Of a DNA stretch of 64,000 nt, positions 1-11,472 are shown piece by piece. The position numbers were made by a program, and so were the translations under genes. Origin of the DNA: Cliona cf. orientalis (lineage: Eukaryota > Porifera > Demospongiae > Clionaida > Clionaidae). The notes under the pieces were generated by a model, which saw nothing but the letters and a program-made list of their open reading frames with translations, was not told the origin of the DNA and ran no database searches. Where the stretch lies: contig OZ005706.1 of the NCBI GenBank assembly GCA_963930775.1, positions 1,178,001 through 1,242,000 on the forward strand. The letters are read 5' to 3'. The first letter of the stretch is position 1. Each line of letters starts with the position of its first letter.

Positions 1-660
1 TGGAGAATTTCCCTCTGGTTCAATAAGTTTTTTTCCTGAAATTTGTTTATCAATGCACATGTTATCTTCTCTCCTTGTATACCTGTACACATATGATGTA
101 CACAGATGGCAGCTACTGTGAGCATGGACGAGAGATATTTGATGAAGAGGCTGAAGCCTCAGCAAAAGACAAAGCTAAGAAGCCAGTGAGCTCATGATTA
201 TTTAGTCAGAAAGGGCCTCTCCATCTTGGTGGTGGGGGGGGGGGGGGGGGGAGCTCATCTTTCTTCTCATAGACTACCCTCTTGAGTTGAACCCTCCTTC
301 TCCCCATCCCACCCCCCCCCACACACATATTATAGTATTGTACACAACAAGTTTGATATTACTTTATTATTGCCCATATAAAAGAATCATTTTTAGTCCC
401 AATTCTAATTATCCAGGGTATGCCAAAGCGTGTGGCGAAACCTACCTCCAACATCAAACATATGTTGCTAAACGCCAGTAGCAGCAGCAAGAAAAAGAAA
501 CAGGTATGTATGAGGAGGGTAAGAAGAAGGAGGGGTGTGGATGGTCACATGGTTGTGTTTGATTTGAAGCATCATAATAATGTTATTGTATGTATCACAG
601 GAGAAAGTATCACTGGAAGGAGACGAGCTCTTGAATGATCTTCTAAGTCATCCGCTAAAG
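1..660 (+). pseudogene. POLA1: P0: POLA1 exons 4-6 fragment
   Basis: Exon 4 at 106-185 and exon 5 at 417-503 are in frame with good splice sites. Exon 6 starts at 601, but a 9-nt deletion removes its last codons and the gtaagt donor (CTTCTA runs straight into agtcat). Intron 4 contains a poly-G run (231-251). The copy begins outside the window. After about 675 the sequence changes to an unrelated short tandem repeat. Confidence 0.85.
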
Positions 661-714
661 AAAGGTACTGGGGGTGTGATATATGGCATTCCAACACTGA
701 CAAAATTGGCAAGC

Positions 715-905
715 TCAAATATATGGTCAAACTTGAGTCAGATATATGGTCAAACTCAAATATGTGGTCAAAATTGTTGCCTATATATGGTCAAAGCCAA
801 ATATATGATCAAATTTTATATGATCAAACTCAAATACATGGTCAAACGAAAGTTATGGTCATTTTTCCCATATATGGTCAAACATGCAGCAAATATATGG
901 TCAAA
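715..905. repeat. Imperfect ATATGGTCAAA minisatellite
   Basis: About ten copies of atatatggtcaaa spaced 16-21 bp apart. It creates overlapping short ORFs that are not genes. Confidence 0.85.
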
Positions 906-1157
906 ATTCAAGAAAATCCCCTTACATAATAGTCACGGATATGACGTATCTATTAGTTAATTGTACCGACGTGACGTCAACAGAATCCGCGTTTGCGAAT
1001 AAAATTCGCGATCGCGCGCACAAACGTACACTCACGATCCTTACCTTATGTAGTCTCGTTCACGGACCGGCCCCCTTTAGGGCGGAGTCTGGGGACTTGA
1101 TCATTTCGCTCCGCTCCTACGTGGGAGGCCTCGAGGGCTGGTGCGCGAGACTAGGTA

Positions 1158-1489
1158 CAATCGGACATTGTATTGTATGGCAAAGCAGTATGGTAAGCAT
1201 GAATGAAACTACTAGCTATTCATGTACTATAATATATCCTTCTGCACCTGGTGTGTCTTACCTTAGTCTCGAAACCAGACCGCTCCCACTGCAGCGTTCA
1301 GTTCATCCTGAAAGAACTGAACGCTGCGGTGGGAGCGGTCTGGTTTCGAGACTAGTCTTACCTGGGCTAGCCTTATCCCCAGGCCCTCTCTCGATCTCCC
1401 AGTATTTATTATGAAAGATAGAGAGAGGGCCTGGGGACACGGCTAGCTCAGCTAATTTCATTCATACTGTACCTTACAATGTCCGATTG
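1158..1489. repeat. Nested foldback with two hairpins
   Basis: Outer arms caatcggacattgta and complement. Inside, hairpin 1 (1265-1304 with 1314-1353) has 40-bp arms with one mismatch and a 9-nt loop. Hairpin 2 (about 1373-1444) has ccccaggccctctctc arms. No ORF of interest. Confidence 0.85.
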
Positions 1490-1715
1490 AGATGAATGTA
1501 TTGTAGCCAAAAACACTAGTGTTGAAGCTACATCTGCCAGAAGGCAGAACCCCCACTGAAGAAATGTCAGTTTTCATGCTTCCTTTCTGGATCATTATCA
1601 TTGGCTAGCATGCATATTATGGGATTCCAGATTCCTTTATAACATACCGTGTTATTATTACGGCTATATCTAAGTATCATAATTATAATTATTGCAGGTT
1701 ATGTCTAAAAATTAT

Positions 1716-2270
1716 CTCCCCAGTAGCAATTTACTTTTCTGTGGTTATAAGGTAATTATGGTGTAATTATGATGAAACCTATGGTGTAATCTCTTAGGTA
1801 ATCTATGAGGTAATTATGAGAAAATTCAGGGCCTCGCTGGAGCCTTTCTGGGACTTGAAAATCAGTAAATATGTAGAGTATCTTACGCGTGTATCCAGCG
1901 AATACATTACAAGCTGAGCGCTACTTTCTCTGAGAAGTACTGTTGGTTGAACTTCACGTGTTTTCTTGGCTTACGCAATGCCTTGGATAAATAAAGCTAG
2001 CCTTGCGCTATATATAGCACGCATTGTCACAAGGGGCTGGCCCGCGCGCGACTGCAGCAGCGTGACCAACCTGAAGTTCGGAAGGAATACTGTCGAGTTC
2101 GTCTCTGTGATTGAAGCATCGAAACCTGTCACTGTCAAGGCTGAGAGTCGATCTTAGACGCCATCTCCATGATTTCTGGGGCAAGCATCGATCGATGTGT
2201 ACGCATTCTATTGACGACCTTTTACCACATGCACCATTACACTATGCAGCTACTGGGGAGATGGTCAAGG
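1716..2270. repeat. Dispersed 550-bp repeat, copy A
   Basis: Nearly identical to 15236-15800 and sharing both ends (tctccccagtagcaattt... and ...gatggtcaagggttcat). It cuts the 5' side of inverted receptor exon 6. The longest ORF inside has no recognisable domain and differs between copies. Confidence 0.8.
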
Positions 2271-2279
2271 GTTCATTTA

Positions 2280-2810
2280 ATGACTAAACAAGACATAAGT
2301 GACTCAAATGCTGATATCTTGGTAAGAGTTGAGCCTGAGGGGTACAATGATGGTGTCATCTATACAATCTATAACACGACAAATGGATCTGACTACTGCA
2401 GTAAGTTTATCTGCTATCTTATTTTAATATAATATTATTAAGCCTTACTTGGAATCTCACATAGCTCAAAAATATGTACCAATACCGGCCAAGTACATAG
2501 AGAGTGAAATCAGTCAACGTATAAATGGAACTTTGTTGACTGTTAAGTGGACAGGGCAGAATCACAGCGATGGCTACATTGTTATTGTGGGGGACAGTTG
2601 CACAGCTCAGAGGCCATGTTTAATCGTTAAAACTACTGTATGTCTGTGAAGAGTGGAATGGATGTATTAAATTTGTGTTCAAGATCTCATGCTGAGTGTG
2701 TGTGTGTGAGTGCATTTGAATTATTCACTGAATTTTATGTCTTCATACAGCTACAGACAAAAGTTAAGATCAAATTTTTTACCAATAATTTATTTTCTAC
2801 ACTAGCCAAG
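2280..2810 (+). pseudogene. Inverted receptor exons 6-8
   Basis: On the plus strand, opposite to R1: exon 6 lacking its 5' end (from 2280 to 2400, SDSNADILVRVEPEGYNDGV), exon 7 (2465-2637, QKYVPIPAKYIESEIS) and exon 8 (2757-2810). Splice sites of exons 7 and 8 are intact. The 5' side is cut by the 1716-2270 repeat. The 3' side joins a reversed POLA1 intron about 10 bases after exon 8. Reversed, this block has the same POLA1-then-receptor junction layout seen at 20663 and 33.9 kb. Confidence 0.8.
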
Positions 2811-2928
2811 GTAAGCTGATGTAGCATTAATGTAGGTACATTGATATAAACCCCAGGTTATAATATAGCAGCATAACCAATATGCATGCATGACGCCATC
2901 ATTAAAATTAGCAGTACGGATATATTAC

Positions 2929-3055
2929 CTTGCCAGTTTTGGGGTTCAAGATGATCTTGACCGACAAGCTCATAACGACCAGTGGTGGAGGAGGAGGTTG
3001 CTCGGCAACGACTGAAATGCTGCTCATTGAATAGACGACAGCTTCACACTTGCAC
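2929..3055 (-). pseudogene. POLA1: Inverted fragment of POLA1 exon 14
   Basis: The reverse complement matches exon 14 at about 43140-43274: it begins at the WCKCEAVV codons, passes the proline run and LVVMSLSVK, and ends NPKTGK before a gtaata donor. It lacks the 5' part with the acceptor and has a 6-nt in-frame deletion near the donor. About 100 bp of the following intron (2820-2928) is also conserved. No other POLA1 fragment in the window reaches exon 14, so it derives from a longer copy now lost or outside the window. Confidence 0.85.
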
Positions 3056-4019
3056 TTTAAAACTTTTGAAAGTAGCTAAACCTAGGCACATGCACTCCTT
3101 TCAAGCTGGGAGTTTGGCCTGGGCAGGAGGTCAACAAACATGAATGATTTACCAGAGTTGTAAAGGATGATCCAAATCCTTCGGGATAGTCTCCAGTCAA
3201 TCCCAGCCTGTCCAGTATAGTCTATAAAATAAATTATTATGATCAGCTAGCTCACTGCAAATCTGTAATTATAGCGAGTACTTACTAATCTGTTTGTGCA
3301 GTGATTTTCTCGCGATAGATAGTAATTATTTAAGAGAGGATTTCCAGAAGCTATGTCTAGTCTGTAAATGGCTTTATGGAAAAAAAAGATAGAGTATACA
3401 TAATAATAATATTATGATATTATAGCCAAGAATGTATATGTACGTACCACAGGAAAAATTCACAAAACACAACCATTGCATTACCAAAAAGAGTAACGTT
3501 GTGTTGTGGAAATGTTTTATTGTAGCTATAATATCAAACTCACAGTTATTTCTGTGATCCCTGAGTGTTTCAATGTAATACTTGCGGTTATAAGTATCAT
3601 GACACCTTGGACTAGCCATCATCACCAGTTCAGTAATTGGAGATTCGCTATTGAAAGCACCATTACTAGGGCAGTTTCGTGGAACATTAGCTGAATAAAG
3701 AAAGAATGGGACCAACTTAAATTATTAGCTATAATACATGTGTGACTCATGATCAAAGTCATAATAGCTGTTAATGAACATAAGCAATGCATACACAGCA
3801 GGAATAGATTAGATCTAATCTACTTCTGATACACAGTTAGCTATACTCTTATATGTTAAAAGTATAGACTACCCGTACAATACTGTGTGTTATTATGATG
3901 AGCTCGAGCCCTTCCCATTTTAATAATTATTGCATTGTGTATAATAGTTATTCATCATTGTACATACCGCTATTTTGTAGATTCCATTCTTCCAGTGCTC
4001 GTGGATTCTAAATAGGTTA

Positions 4020-5900
4020 AAAAAAAAAAGATTCTGCTTCATGGACCAGCAAAGAATAATCCATTATCAATGCTGGGGGGGGGGGGGGGGGGGGGGAGCC
4101 ACTTATTCATCACTATAGGGATTAACCATTGCTAGCGCTATTTGCGTCCAGTTACTCTCACATTGCACACGGCATGTCAGCTACAGCAATGTTGATAAGC
4201 ATTATTATTGTGGGGAAAAGATTGATAAACCTATATAGCTATAACAGGCTCACTAGAGTACATACTCCGTATGACATCCTATTGGACGATACTTCATTTT
4301 TCTGAATTTTAGTCTACCAGAAAATGTAGAATTTTAGCTTCATATTGATATGCTATGTTTATGTAGTAGCTATATTATTGTAATGGGTGCAAACAATTGC
4401 TCAGATACATACAACTTAATACAAAATTTAATTAAATGTGTGCATTTTCCGAAAAACGAATAATATTATATCTACCTGCGTGTATAAAATGCTTATTTCA
4501 GAAAAGTAAATTGCTACTAGGGATGTAACAAGTCTATAAGCCCTTACTATAATGTGCTACAAACACCAAACTTGTACCACGGGCTTCAGCAGAGATATAA
4601 TAGCATTACACCGCAAAGTGTTGGGTTGTAACCACTTCTGGTATTGAAGGGCTTCATGTTGCTCACTTTTCCAGGGCGTTTTATGCTTTTAGGGTAACGA
4701 CAAGCCCCGAGTTGTTTAGAAGCAATAAAGAATTTAAAGTGCATACACTTTCTATGTAAGCGTGTTTTACATAAAAATCTTCCCATATAAACAGAGGCGT
4801 AGGAAGACGATTTGGTAAATGGGTGCTCTGATGCCTATGTTTACACTAATCTTAAAATACTTCAGAGCAAAGTATGACATTGTGTGTGTTCCACTCAAAT
4901 TTCATGGGTGCACCCATCCTTCCTAAGCCAGTGATAAAGTAACAAATGTAAACACTGGGAATACTTTACTTGTGACGTAAAATCTTCCCATGGTTAGAAC
5001 ATGGCAGAACTAACGTTAAATCTCCCCATGATTAACCCAAGGGAGAAGTCACGTAGAACCTTCCCATGATAGAATAATGGCAATGTTATTCCTACTTTTA
5101 CGTAAAGATATAAATCATAATGACCCATAAAACACTGTACACTTTACGATACCGGCGCAGATGGAACGCCTCATTTAATAATCGCGATGATGCTATAATA
5201 TTAATACAGTCATCAGCGCGATCGCTTACAGCCATCATCAAAGATGTTCAATGGATTCTCACTACGCTTCGTGCAATTGCTTTATGGAACATCATTCATA
5301 CGAGGTCAGGGTCGATACGTCGAAGATTATGGCCTAGCAGCACATGACAGTCGCACGCATGCGCGAACACAACTAAGTGGGTGTGGCCACGACCGCAACG
5401 AGCTAGCTTGGTTTTGCTACTTATGTCTCGATCATAATATATATAGCTCAAATAGTCGAAGATCAGTCCTGAAAAACGAGTCTACCGTGTCACTGCCACC
5501 AAGAGGTGTCGCTACAAAATAAATAAAAGCCGCCCTCGAATAAGAGCCGCCTTCGATTAGTGAAGGCTGAAATTACTTAATTTGCAAATACTTACTACCT
5601 GGAAGCGGATTTTGAAATTGGAACTATTTTTCGTAGTATTAGATCAAATCACAGTCTTTCTATTCTCGGAAATCCAGATGAACTTATTCTAACTCTTTCT
5701 AGTAGCTACTATTAAATATAAATAGTAGCCGCGGCTACTATTCGAATAAATACGGTATGTAGCAAAATTTAATAGGCATGCACATATTAAACTTGAATTT
5801 AGCTGTGTGCTACTATTAAACATTAATTTTTTCAACCACTGCATAGTCCTACTAAATCTTTCATGCATCGATCCGTAGCTACGTTGCACCCACATGCTCA
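4020..5900. other. R1 intron 1
   Basis: No gene seen. Contains a poly-G run (4075-4096), the 4793 MITE, a repeated aaaatcttccc motif (4770-5070) and TE-like gccgccctcgaataagagcc sequence (5530-5560). Short ORFs near 5120-5520 have no recognisable domain. Confidence 0.5.
4793..4935. mobile_element. Short MITE, GGCGTAGGAAG family, copy 1
   Basis: Contains AGGCGTAGGAAGACGATTTG at one end and CTTCCTAAGCCAGTG at the other. About 75% similar to 56918-57078. Confidence 0.6.
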
Positions 5901-6217
5901 GAGAAAACACATTATCATACCATATTCAGTCCGACTCACCTTGCCATAAAGATGATATTTCGAAACATCAATTGAAGAGCATTCACCCGCAGTAGGACAA
6001 TAGAATTTGTACGGCAGATTCTCATTGTTTGCTGCTACAGGCAGCGTACAAAACGATAGAATAAATAATAATTGTTGAGGATTCGCAACCATATTATGCG
6101 TCGTCTGATTCAATACGATCGACTGGACTAACAGAGATACGCGAGCACTAGCAGTAGGCAATAAACGTTCGGCTACGCAATTCCTCCGTTTATTATTTTA
6201 GTATAAAGCATCCGGCC

Positions 6218-6581
6218 GGTGTCATAAAAATTAATTTTGGGGACCCCATGAAATTGGGGACCCCGGGTCCCCATTTTCATTATGATTTTGGGGTTTGTGA
6301 CAATCTCACTACAAGGAAGACATGTGAAGTGTAACTACAAAATTAGCTAATGGATACCATGCAGGCTGAGTCATGTTCTGTCTAGTCAATGTTTATGCCT
6401 ACAACTATATATATTGCACTGGGGGTCCCCATTTTCATAAGAGGGTCCCCAAAATCCTATGAAAATGGGGACCCAGGGGTCCCTAATATATTATGAAAAT
6501 AGGGACCTGGGTCCCCATTTTTCTATGAAAATGGGAACCCGGGGTCCCCAATTTGGGGGGTCCCTATTTTCATATGACACC
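6218..6581. mobile_element. Foldback element with GGTGTCATA ends
   Basis: Ends GGTGTCATA and TATGACACC. The interior is repeated GGGGTCCCCATTTTCATA in both orientations. Lies on the promoter side of R1. Confidence 0.7.
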
Positions 6582-7499
6582 TGTCACGGCTGGAAATGGT
6601 CATCAAAACCTATACTGGTACTTAAGCAAGGTTCTGCATTTATTATAGGACTACATAATAGCACTGAGCTAACTCTGATGCATACTGTCTGTGATGAACA
6701 TAAAAGTATTAAAACTAATAAGATTATACTAACACTAAATTCTGGAGTTCTGGTGCTGATGTCTACATACAGACGGAAATCAAGGCCCGCTGGATAAGAA
6801 TTAAATTTAAACAACATATACGGAGGCATAGCCGCAACCCTTTAGGCTGTTGCCCGGCAGGGGCTATATTATGTCAAAACCACAGAATGCTTCAGTCTTC
6901 CAGTGGCTATGTACACTAAGCTAAGCTACACAACAGATTATGTAACAGTTCGATTAGATTTTTGTTTATAGTATACGTAGCTATTCAACAGTTCCAGCTG
7001 CATGTTAAGCATTGTGTACTGATTAACGTAGCTACTCACAGTGCTACAATGTCATGTTGTTCTGATAGTAATGGATACATCATATACGTGATTCATGTAT
7101 CAATAACTACAATGATTCATCCTGTCCTAGATGTAATAGTTTACTACCTACGATGATTACGGCAGCTGCACTCCATAACCACTGTCAGTTGACTAGTTCA
7201 GCCGAAAATGGTAGTACTAACTACCGCTACAAACAAAAAATGAGTCCCAAATGCATATATGGTAGGCCCCACTGGATTTATTTACTGCTGGTCACAATAG
7301 AACTAGGTATATGATCAGGCACACGATTTCAGGGCAGATGTTATTTTACAGTATGATCAAGTTTGAGGAGCGGCGGACTCATGTGTACGCTAGTGTTTCA
7401 GTGGACTGCTGATTCAACAAAGAAAAAAATTCCTATTTGAGATCCAAAAGTTTTCGGGGATGGGTTAATTGTAGTGAAAAAAATTCCTGTGGTGAATCG
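6582..7499. other. Spacer left of P1
   Basis: No gene seen. Short ORFs on both strands have no start context, homologous copy or domain. The corresponding spacer is absent from the compact R3/P3 module, so most of this is inserted DNA. Confidence 0.5.
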
Positions 7500-7851
7500 T
7501 AGAGCAGTACGATCACGTCACGTTTGACGACCCTATACCATGTACCAAGACCCTGCATGCACCAAATACTGTATAGCGGGAAATCTTCGAGGGAGAAAAC
7601 TTTCGTGGATCGGTAGGAAAGGAGCATTTCGCGAAGAAAACTTTCACGGAATGTTAAAAATTTAATAATTGGTCGCATAATGCAATGGGTGTGGCATGCC
7701 TAGAATTTCGTAGAGAAAACTTTCGCGGATGGCGGGAAAATCACGAAATTCGTGAAAGTTTTCTCTCTCGAAAGTTTCCCGCTATACGGTACGCGTTTTG
7801 TTTTGGCGGGAAAAGAATTTCTCTGGCAAGGCCAGGGCAAGTCACGAAATT
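7500..7851. promoter_or_regulatory. P1-side promoter region, split by a MITE
   Basis: The tgacgaccct motif (about 7526) and the E2F-like site (7801-7814) are conserved, but a 225-bp inverted-repeat element (7567-7791) now separates them. The R1 start is 1.4 kb further left, with other insertions between. Confidence 0.5.
7567..7791. mobile_element. MITE with GTATAGCGGGAAA ends
   Basis: Left end TACTGTATAGCGGGAAA, right end TTTCCCGCTATACGGTA, with further inverted repeats of gagaaaactttcg inside. 225 bp, no ORF. Inserted in the P1 promoter. Confidence 0.75.
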
Positions 7852-9721
7852 ATGTCAACTCGATCTCCAGGTATGCAGTGTGCAATTCGTTGAGGTACCT
7901 TTAGATCTCTCTCTCTCTCTCTCATACCCACACAAACAGAAGGGGTAGACTCAATAGCTGTTCGTCATAAAGGAGGGAAAAGAAGAAAGGTGGTGCCAGT
8001 TCAGCTCTAGAAAAAGATCAAGTAGGTGTATACCTTATTGAAACCCCGCCCCTGGCCCCTCCTCTTATTGGTATATAGTCAAGTCCCTCCTTCCCCTCTT
8101 CTCCATAGACATAGTCACACTCTCTTTTCTTACTGACCCCTCCCTCCTCTCCCCCCTCCATAGGCGTAGCTGTGAAACTGGTCTCCATGAAGAGTCAGAG
8201 CTTGAAGAACATGAAGCTCTCTTTGACTACGTTGAGGAGGCGGAGTATGCTCGCATCGTTCAGCAGAGGCAGGAGGAAGGATTCATCCTGGATGATGGTG
8301 AGGAGAGGGAGAGAGAGTGTGGTCCATAAGTATATACAGTGTGGGGGGGGGGGGGGGTTTACTTTTGCTATTATGTTTTGTAGTTTGGCTAGTTAGAAAT
8401 AGTATGTGGCCTACTGGGGAGCTTTTTCCAGGAAAGTTAATGGCCACCCTCTCTGTGTAGCCTTATATAGCATGGCCAATGTTGACAATCTTTACCGTAA
8501 TAATTATGCGTATGAGCTAGTGAGCACGTGGACGACATATCGCTACATGCATACATAAGTACAGCAGTTTTCTCGTAGTACTGACTAGTCTAGTGTGGGG
8601 CTCGCTCAGGCTCGCCCCAATTATAGGGAAAGACCCTGAGATAAGGCCACTCCTAGATTCAGGGGATCCACTAATTATTCCACACAGATCATGCAGGTGT
8701 TCCTGTTTTCTGTTTTGTTTTATCAAAGGCTGTGGGAAATAGTAAATATTATTAGCGTATTCTTTTATCTTTCAGTCTTCTCAGTAGACCTGACCCCAGC
8801 TGCTTAATATTATTAAGAACTTTCTTTGGAGAATTCCCCCTCTGGTTCAATAGGTTTTTTCCTGGAATTTGCAGTGTTCTCCCCAGGCAAAATTTAAGGC
8901 ATGATAGTAGGGCAGAGACTGTGGCCACATCAAAGCTTATGGATTAGCACTATTCCCACATCAAAGGGAATTCTGAACTGAAGGCTTGTTGGGCCGACAT
9001 GCCTTAGGTATGCTGTGAGAACACTGATTTGTTTATCAATGCACATGTTATCTTCTCTCCACGTATGATGTATACAGATGGCAGCTACTGTGATCATGGA
9101 CGAGAGATATTTGACGAAGAGGCTGAAGCCACCGCAAAACATAAGAAAGGAAAAGCTAAGAAGCCAGTGAGCTCATGATTATTAGTCAGAAAGGGCCTCT
9201 CCATCGGGGGGGGGGGGGGGGGGGGGGAGCTCATCTTTCTTCTCATAGACAGCCCTCTTGAGTTGACTAGCAACCCCTCCTCCCCATCCCACCCCCCCCC
9301 TTACACACACACATAATATAGTATTGTGCACAAGAAGTTTGATATTACTTTATTATTGCCCCTATAAAAAGAATCATTTTAGTCCCAATTCTAATTATCC
9401 AGGGTATGCCAAAGCGTGTGGCGAAACCTACCTCCAACATCAAACATATGTTGCTAAACGCCGGTAGCAGCAGCAAGAAAAAGAAACAGGTATGTATGAT
9501 AAGAGTAAGAAGAGGGAGGGGTGTGGGTGGTCACATGATTATGTTTGATTTGAAGCATCATAATATTATTATTGTACGTATATATCACAGGAGAAAGTAT
9601 CACTGGAGGAGACGAACTCTTGAATGATCTTCTACTACAAGTAAGTCATCCGCTAAAGAAAGGTAATGGGGGTGTGATAGCATATTTTTTGATGATATAC
9701 AGGCCAAGCAGCCCAAGAGAC
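7852..9721 (+). pseudogene. POLA1: P1: POLA1 exons 1-7 fragment, frameshifted
   Basis: Exon 1 7852-7870, exon 2 7940-8021, exon 3 8164-8297, exon 4 9078-9166, exon 5 9403-9489, exon 6 from 9591, exon 7 from about 9700. Exon 2 has a 12-nt deletion at its start and a 1-nt deletion in the basic cluster, leading to a stop (CTC TAG). Exon 6 has another 1-nt deletion (CTGGAGGAGAC for CTGGAAGGAGAC). Exon 7 stops matching after AKQPKRP at about 9721. The promoter carries a mobile-element insertion at 7567-7791. Confidence 0.9.
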
Positions 9722-10592
9722 CATAATAAAACACAAATAGAATGACTCGAACTGATGGATCCCCATCACCGTAGCTGCAACCGTCTCAATATCATTGTTG
9801 TCATTATCATCACCCTAGCCTGTGCTACTGCCCCGATGTCTTCAATTGATCCTCTACATAGTGGCATTGAGAGAAAATTCTTTCTCTTAAAGGATCGTAC
9901 TTTGAATCTGTTCAGCTGGTATGAAACTCCTTAGCAATTTATTTTATGTGGTTAAAACATAATTATAATGAAAAACTTGACCACATGATGCGTGCTATAT
10001 TAAGCTTTATTAATTTTATTGACGGGATTACGTCAGCCAAGAGAATGCGTGAAGTCTGGCCAGCGGTACTTGTCGGAGAAAGTAGCTCTTGGCTTTAAAT
10101 GTATTCGCTGGATACAGGCATCAGATACTCTATATACATACCGATTTTCAAGTCTCAGAAAGGCTCCAGCTCCATTGAGGCCCTGAATTTTCTCATAATA
10201 ATTATTACCTAAGAGATTACACCATAGGTTTCATCATAATTACACCATAATTACCTCATAACCATATAAAAGTAAATTGCTACTGGGGATGTAATGAAAA
10301 TCTTAGACTACATCCTCGTCCTTCATGAAAAGCATTCACTGCGCCTATTGTACACCGCCATTATCGACCTTGGACACATTGACAAACTGTGCATTCTCCG
10401 TACACTTGGGGCGTGCAGCTTGAGCCGGTTGACCCGGACGTACAGAGTGAGGACGTCGCCATTGCAGTGGCGAGTTCAAGCAGCTGCAGCTGGCATGCGC
10501 ACTGTACTAATGATTGACATACAGCTAGGGAGATGATGACACACACACACACGTTAACACAAATAATATTATAATACACACAATACAATCAT
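9722..10592. other. Junction between P1 and the R2 3' end
   Basis: After POLA1 exon 7 is lost at about 9721 there is unrecognised sequence, then the inverted repeat copy C (9950-10295), then about 300 bp of unique sequence to the first SEFIR-exon duplicate. The ORF at 10361-10588 (minus) has no recognisable domain. Confidence 0.5.
9950..10295. repeat. Dispersed repeat, copy C, inverted and partial
   Basis: The reverse complement of the left half of copies A and B: agtaaattgctactgggga at the right end and the aggctccagc...gaggccctgaattttctc block. The left part is degraded. Confidence 0.7.
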
Positions 10593-11390
10593 AACTTTAT
10601 GCACACACCACACACACAAAATTGTTTGGTATCATGATAATATTATTTATTGTAATGAATACGAGATAAAATTCTCATTCCGATGAAGGTAATGACATGG
10701 AGTGTGAGGGAATTCCCCTCACGAATCTTACAATGTCCTCAACATTGTCCATCGAGAATTGCCGAAGATCAGCTTGAAGATATTTCGTCGGAATATACGA
10801 CTTGTCTGCCGGATCGATAAGTATGATGGCGTACTTAGACAAACACTCATTTTGTTGGACGGGTAACTTTATGCATACACCACACACACAAAATTGTTCG
10901 GTATCACGATAATATTATGATAAAATTCTCGTTCTGATGAAGGTAATGACATGGAGTGTGAGGGAATTCCCCTCATGAATCCTACAATGTCCTCAACATT
11001 GTCCATCGAGAATTGCCGAGGATCAGCTTGAAGATATTTCGTCGGAATATACGACTTGTCTGCCGGATCGATAAGTATGATGGCGTACTTAGACAAACAC
11101 TCATTTTGTTGGACGGGTAACTTTATGCACACACCACACACACAAAATTGTTTGGTATCACGATAATATTATTTATTGTAATGAATACGAGATAAAATTC
11201 TCATTCTGATGAAGGTAATGACATGGAGTGTGAGGGAATTCCCCTCACGAATCTTACAATGTCCTCAACATTGTCCACCGAGAATTGCCGAAGATCAGCT
11301 TGAAGATATTTCGTCGGAATATACGACTTGTCTGCCGGATCGATAAGTATAATGGCGTACTTAGACAAACACTCATTTTGTTGGACGGGT
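10593..11390 (-). repeat. Three tandem partial copies of the SEFIR terminal exon
   Basis: Units start at 10593, 10865 and 11119 and precede the true exon end at 11391; lengths are 272, 254 and 272 bp. Each carries the last 60 or so codons of R2 exon 11 (NECLSKYAIILIDP to SMSLPSSE and stop) plus the short 3' flank. Units 1 and 3 keep the AATAAA; unit 2 has lost about 18 bp that included it. All reading frames stay open. None has a visible acceptor, so they are more likely a downstream tandem duplication than functional alternative exons. Confidence 0.85.
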
Positions 11391-11443
11391 AACTTTATGC
11401 ACACACCACACACACAAAATTGTTTGGTATCACGATAATATTA

Positions 11444-11449
11444 TTTATT
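11444..11449 (-). terminator. Poly(A) signal of R2
   Basis: AATAAA on the minus strand about 25 nt after the SEFIR stop codon. It is repeated in tandem units 1 and 3 further downstream. Confidence 0.5.
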
Positions 11450-11472
11450 GTAATGAATACGAGATAAAATTC

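Larger units (their letters stand above)
3153..6092 (-). pseudogene. R1: receptor copy, exons 1-5 only
   Basis: Exon 1 6092-5940 (signal peptide from MVANPQQLLFIL), exon 2 4007-3968, exon 3 3690-3544, exon 4 3356-3286, exon 5 3221-3153. Each exon has good splice sites and the phases agree. After exon 5, similarity to R4 continues to about 3060, where an inverted block begins. Exons 6 onward are therefore missing in the correct orientation. R1 and R4 share a 40-nt exon 2 (R2 has 31 nt), so R1 is closer to R4 than to R2/R3. A short secreted product is possible but unlikely. Confidence 0.75.

Noticed and set aside
287-660. Short ORFs around POLA1 exons 5-6 as independent genes
   Set aside because: They are exon sequence plus intron read-through; the same exons recur in P1, P3 and P4.
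884-1414. 176-codon plus-strand ORF
   Set aside because: Runs through the minisatellite and into the foldback hairpins; no homologous copy, domain or coding composition.
1966-2157. Possible small protein in the dispersed 550-bp repeat
   Set aside because: The reading frame is not kept in the second copy at 15236-15800.
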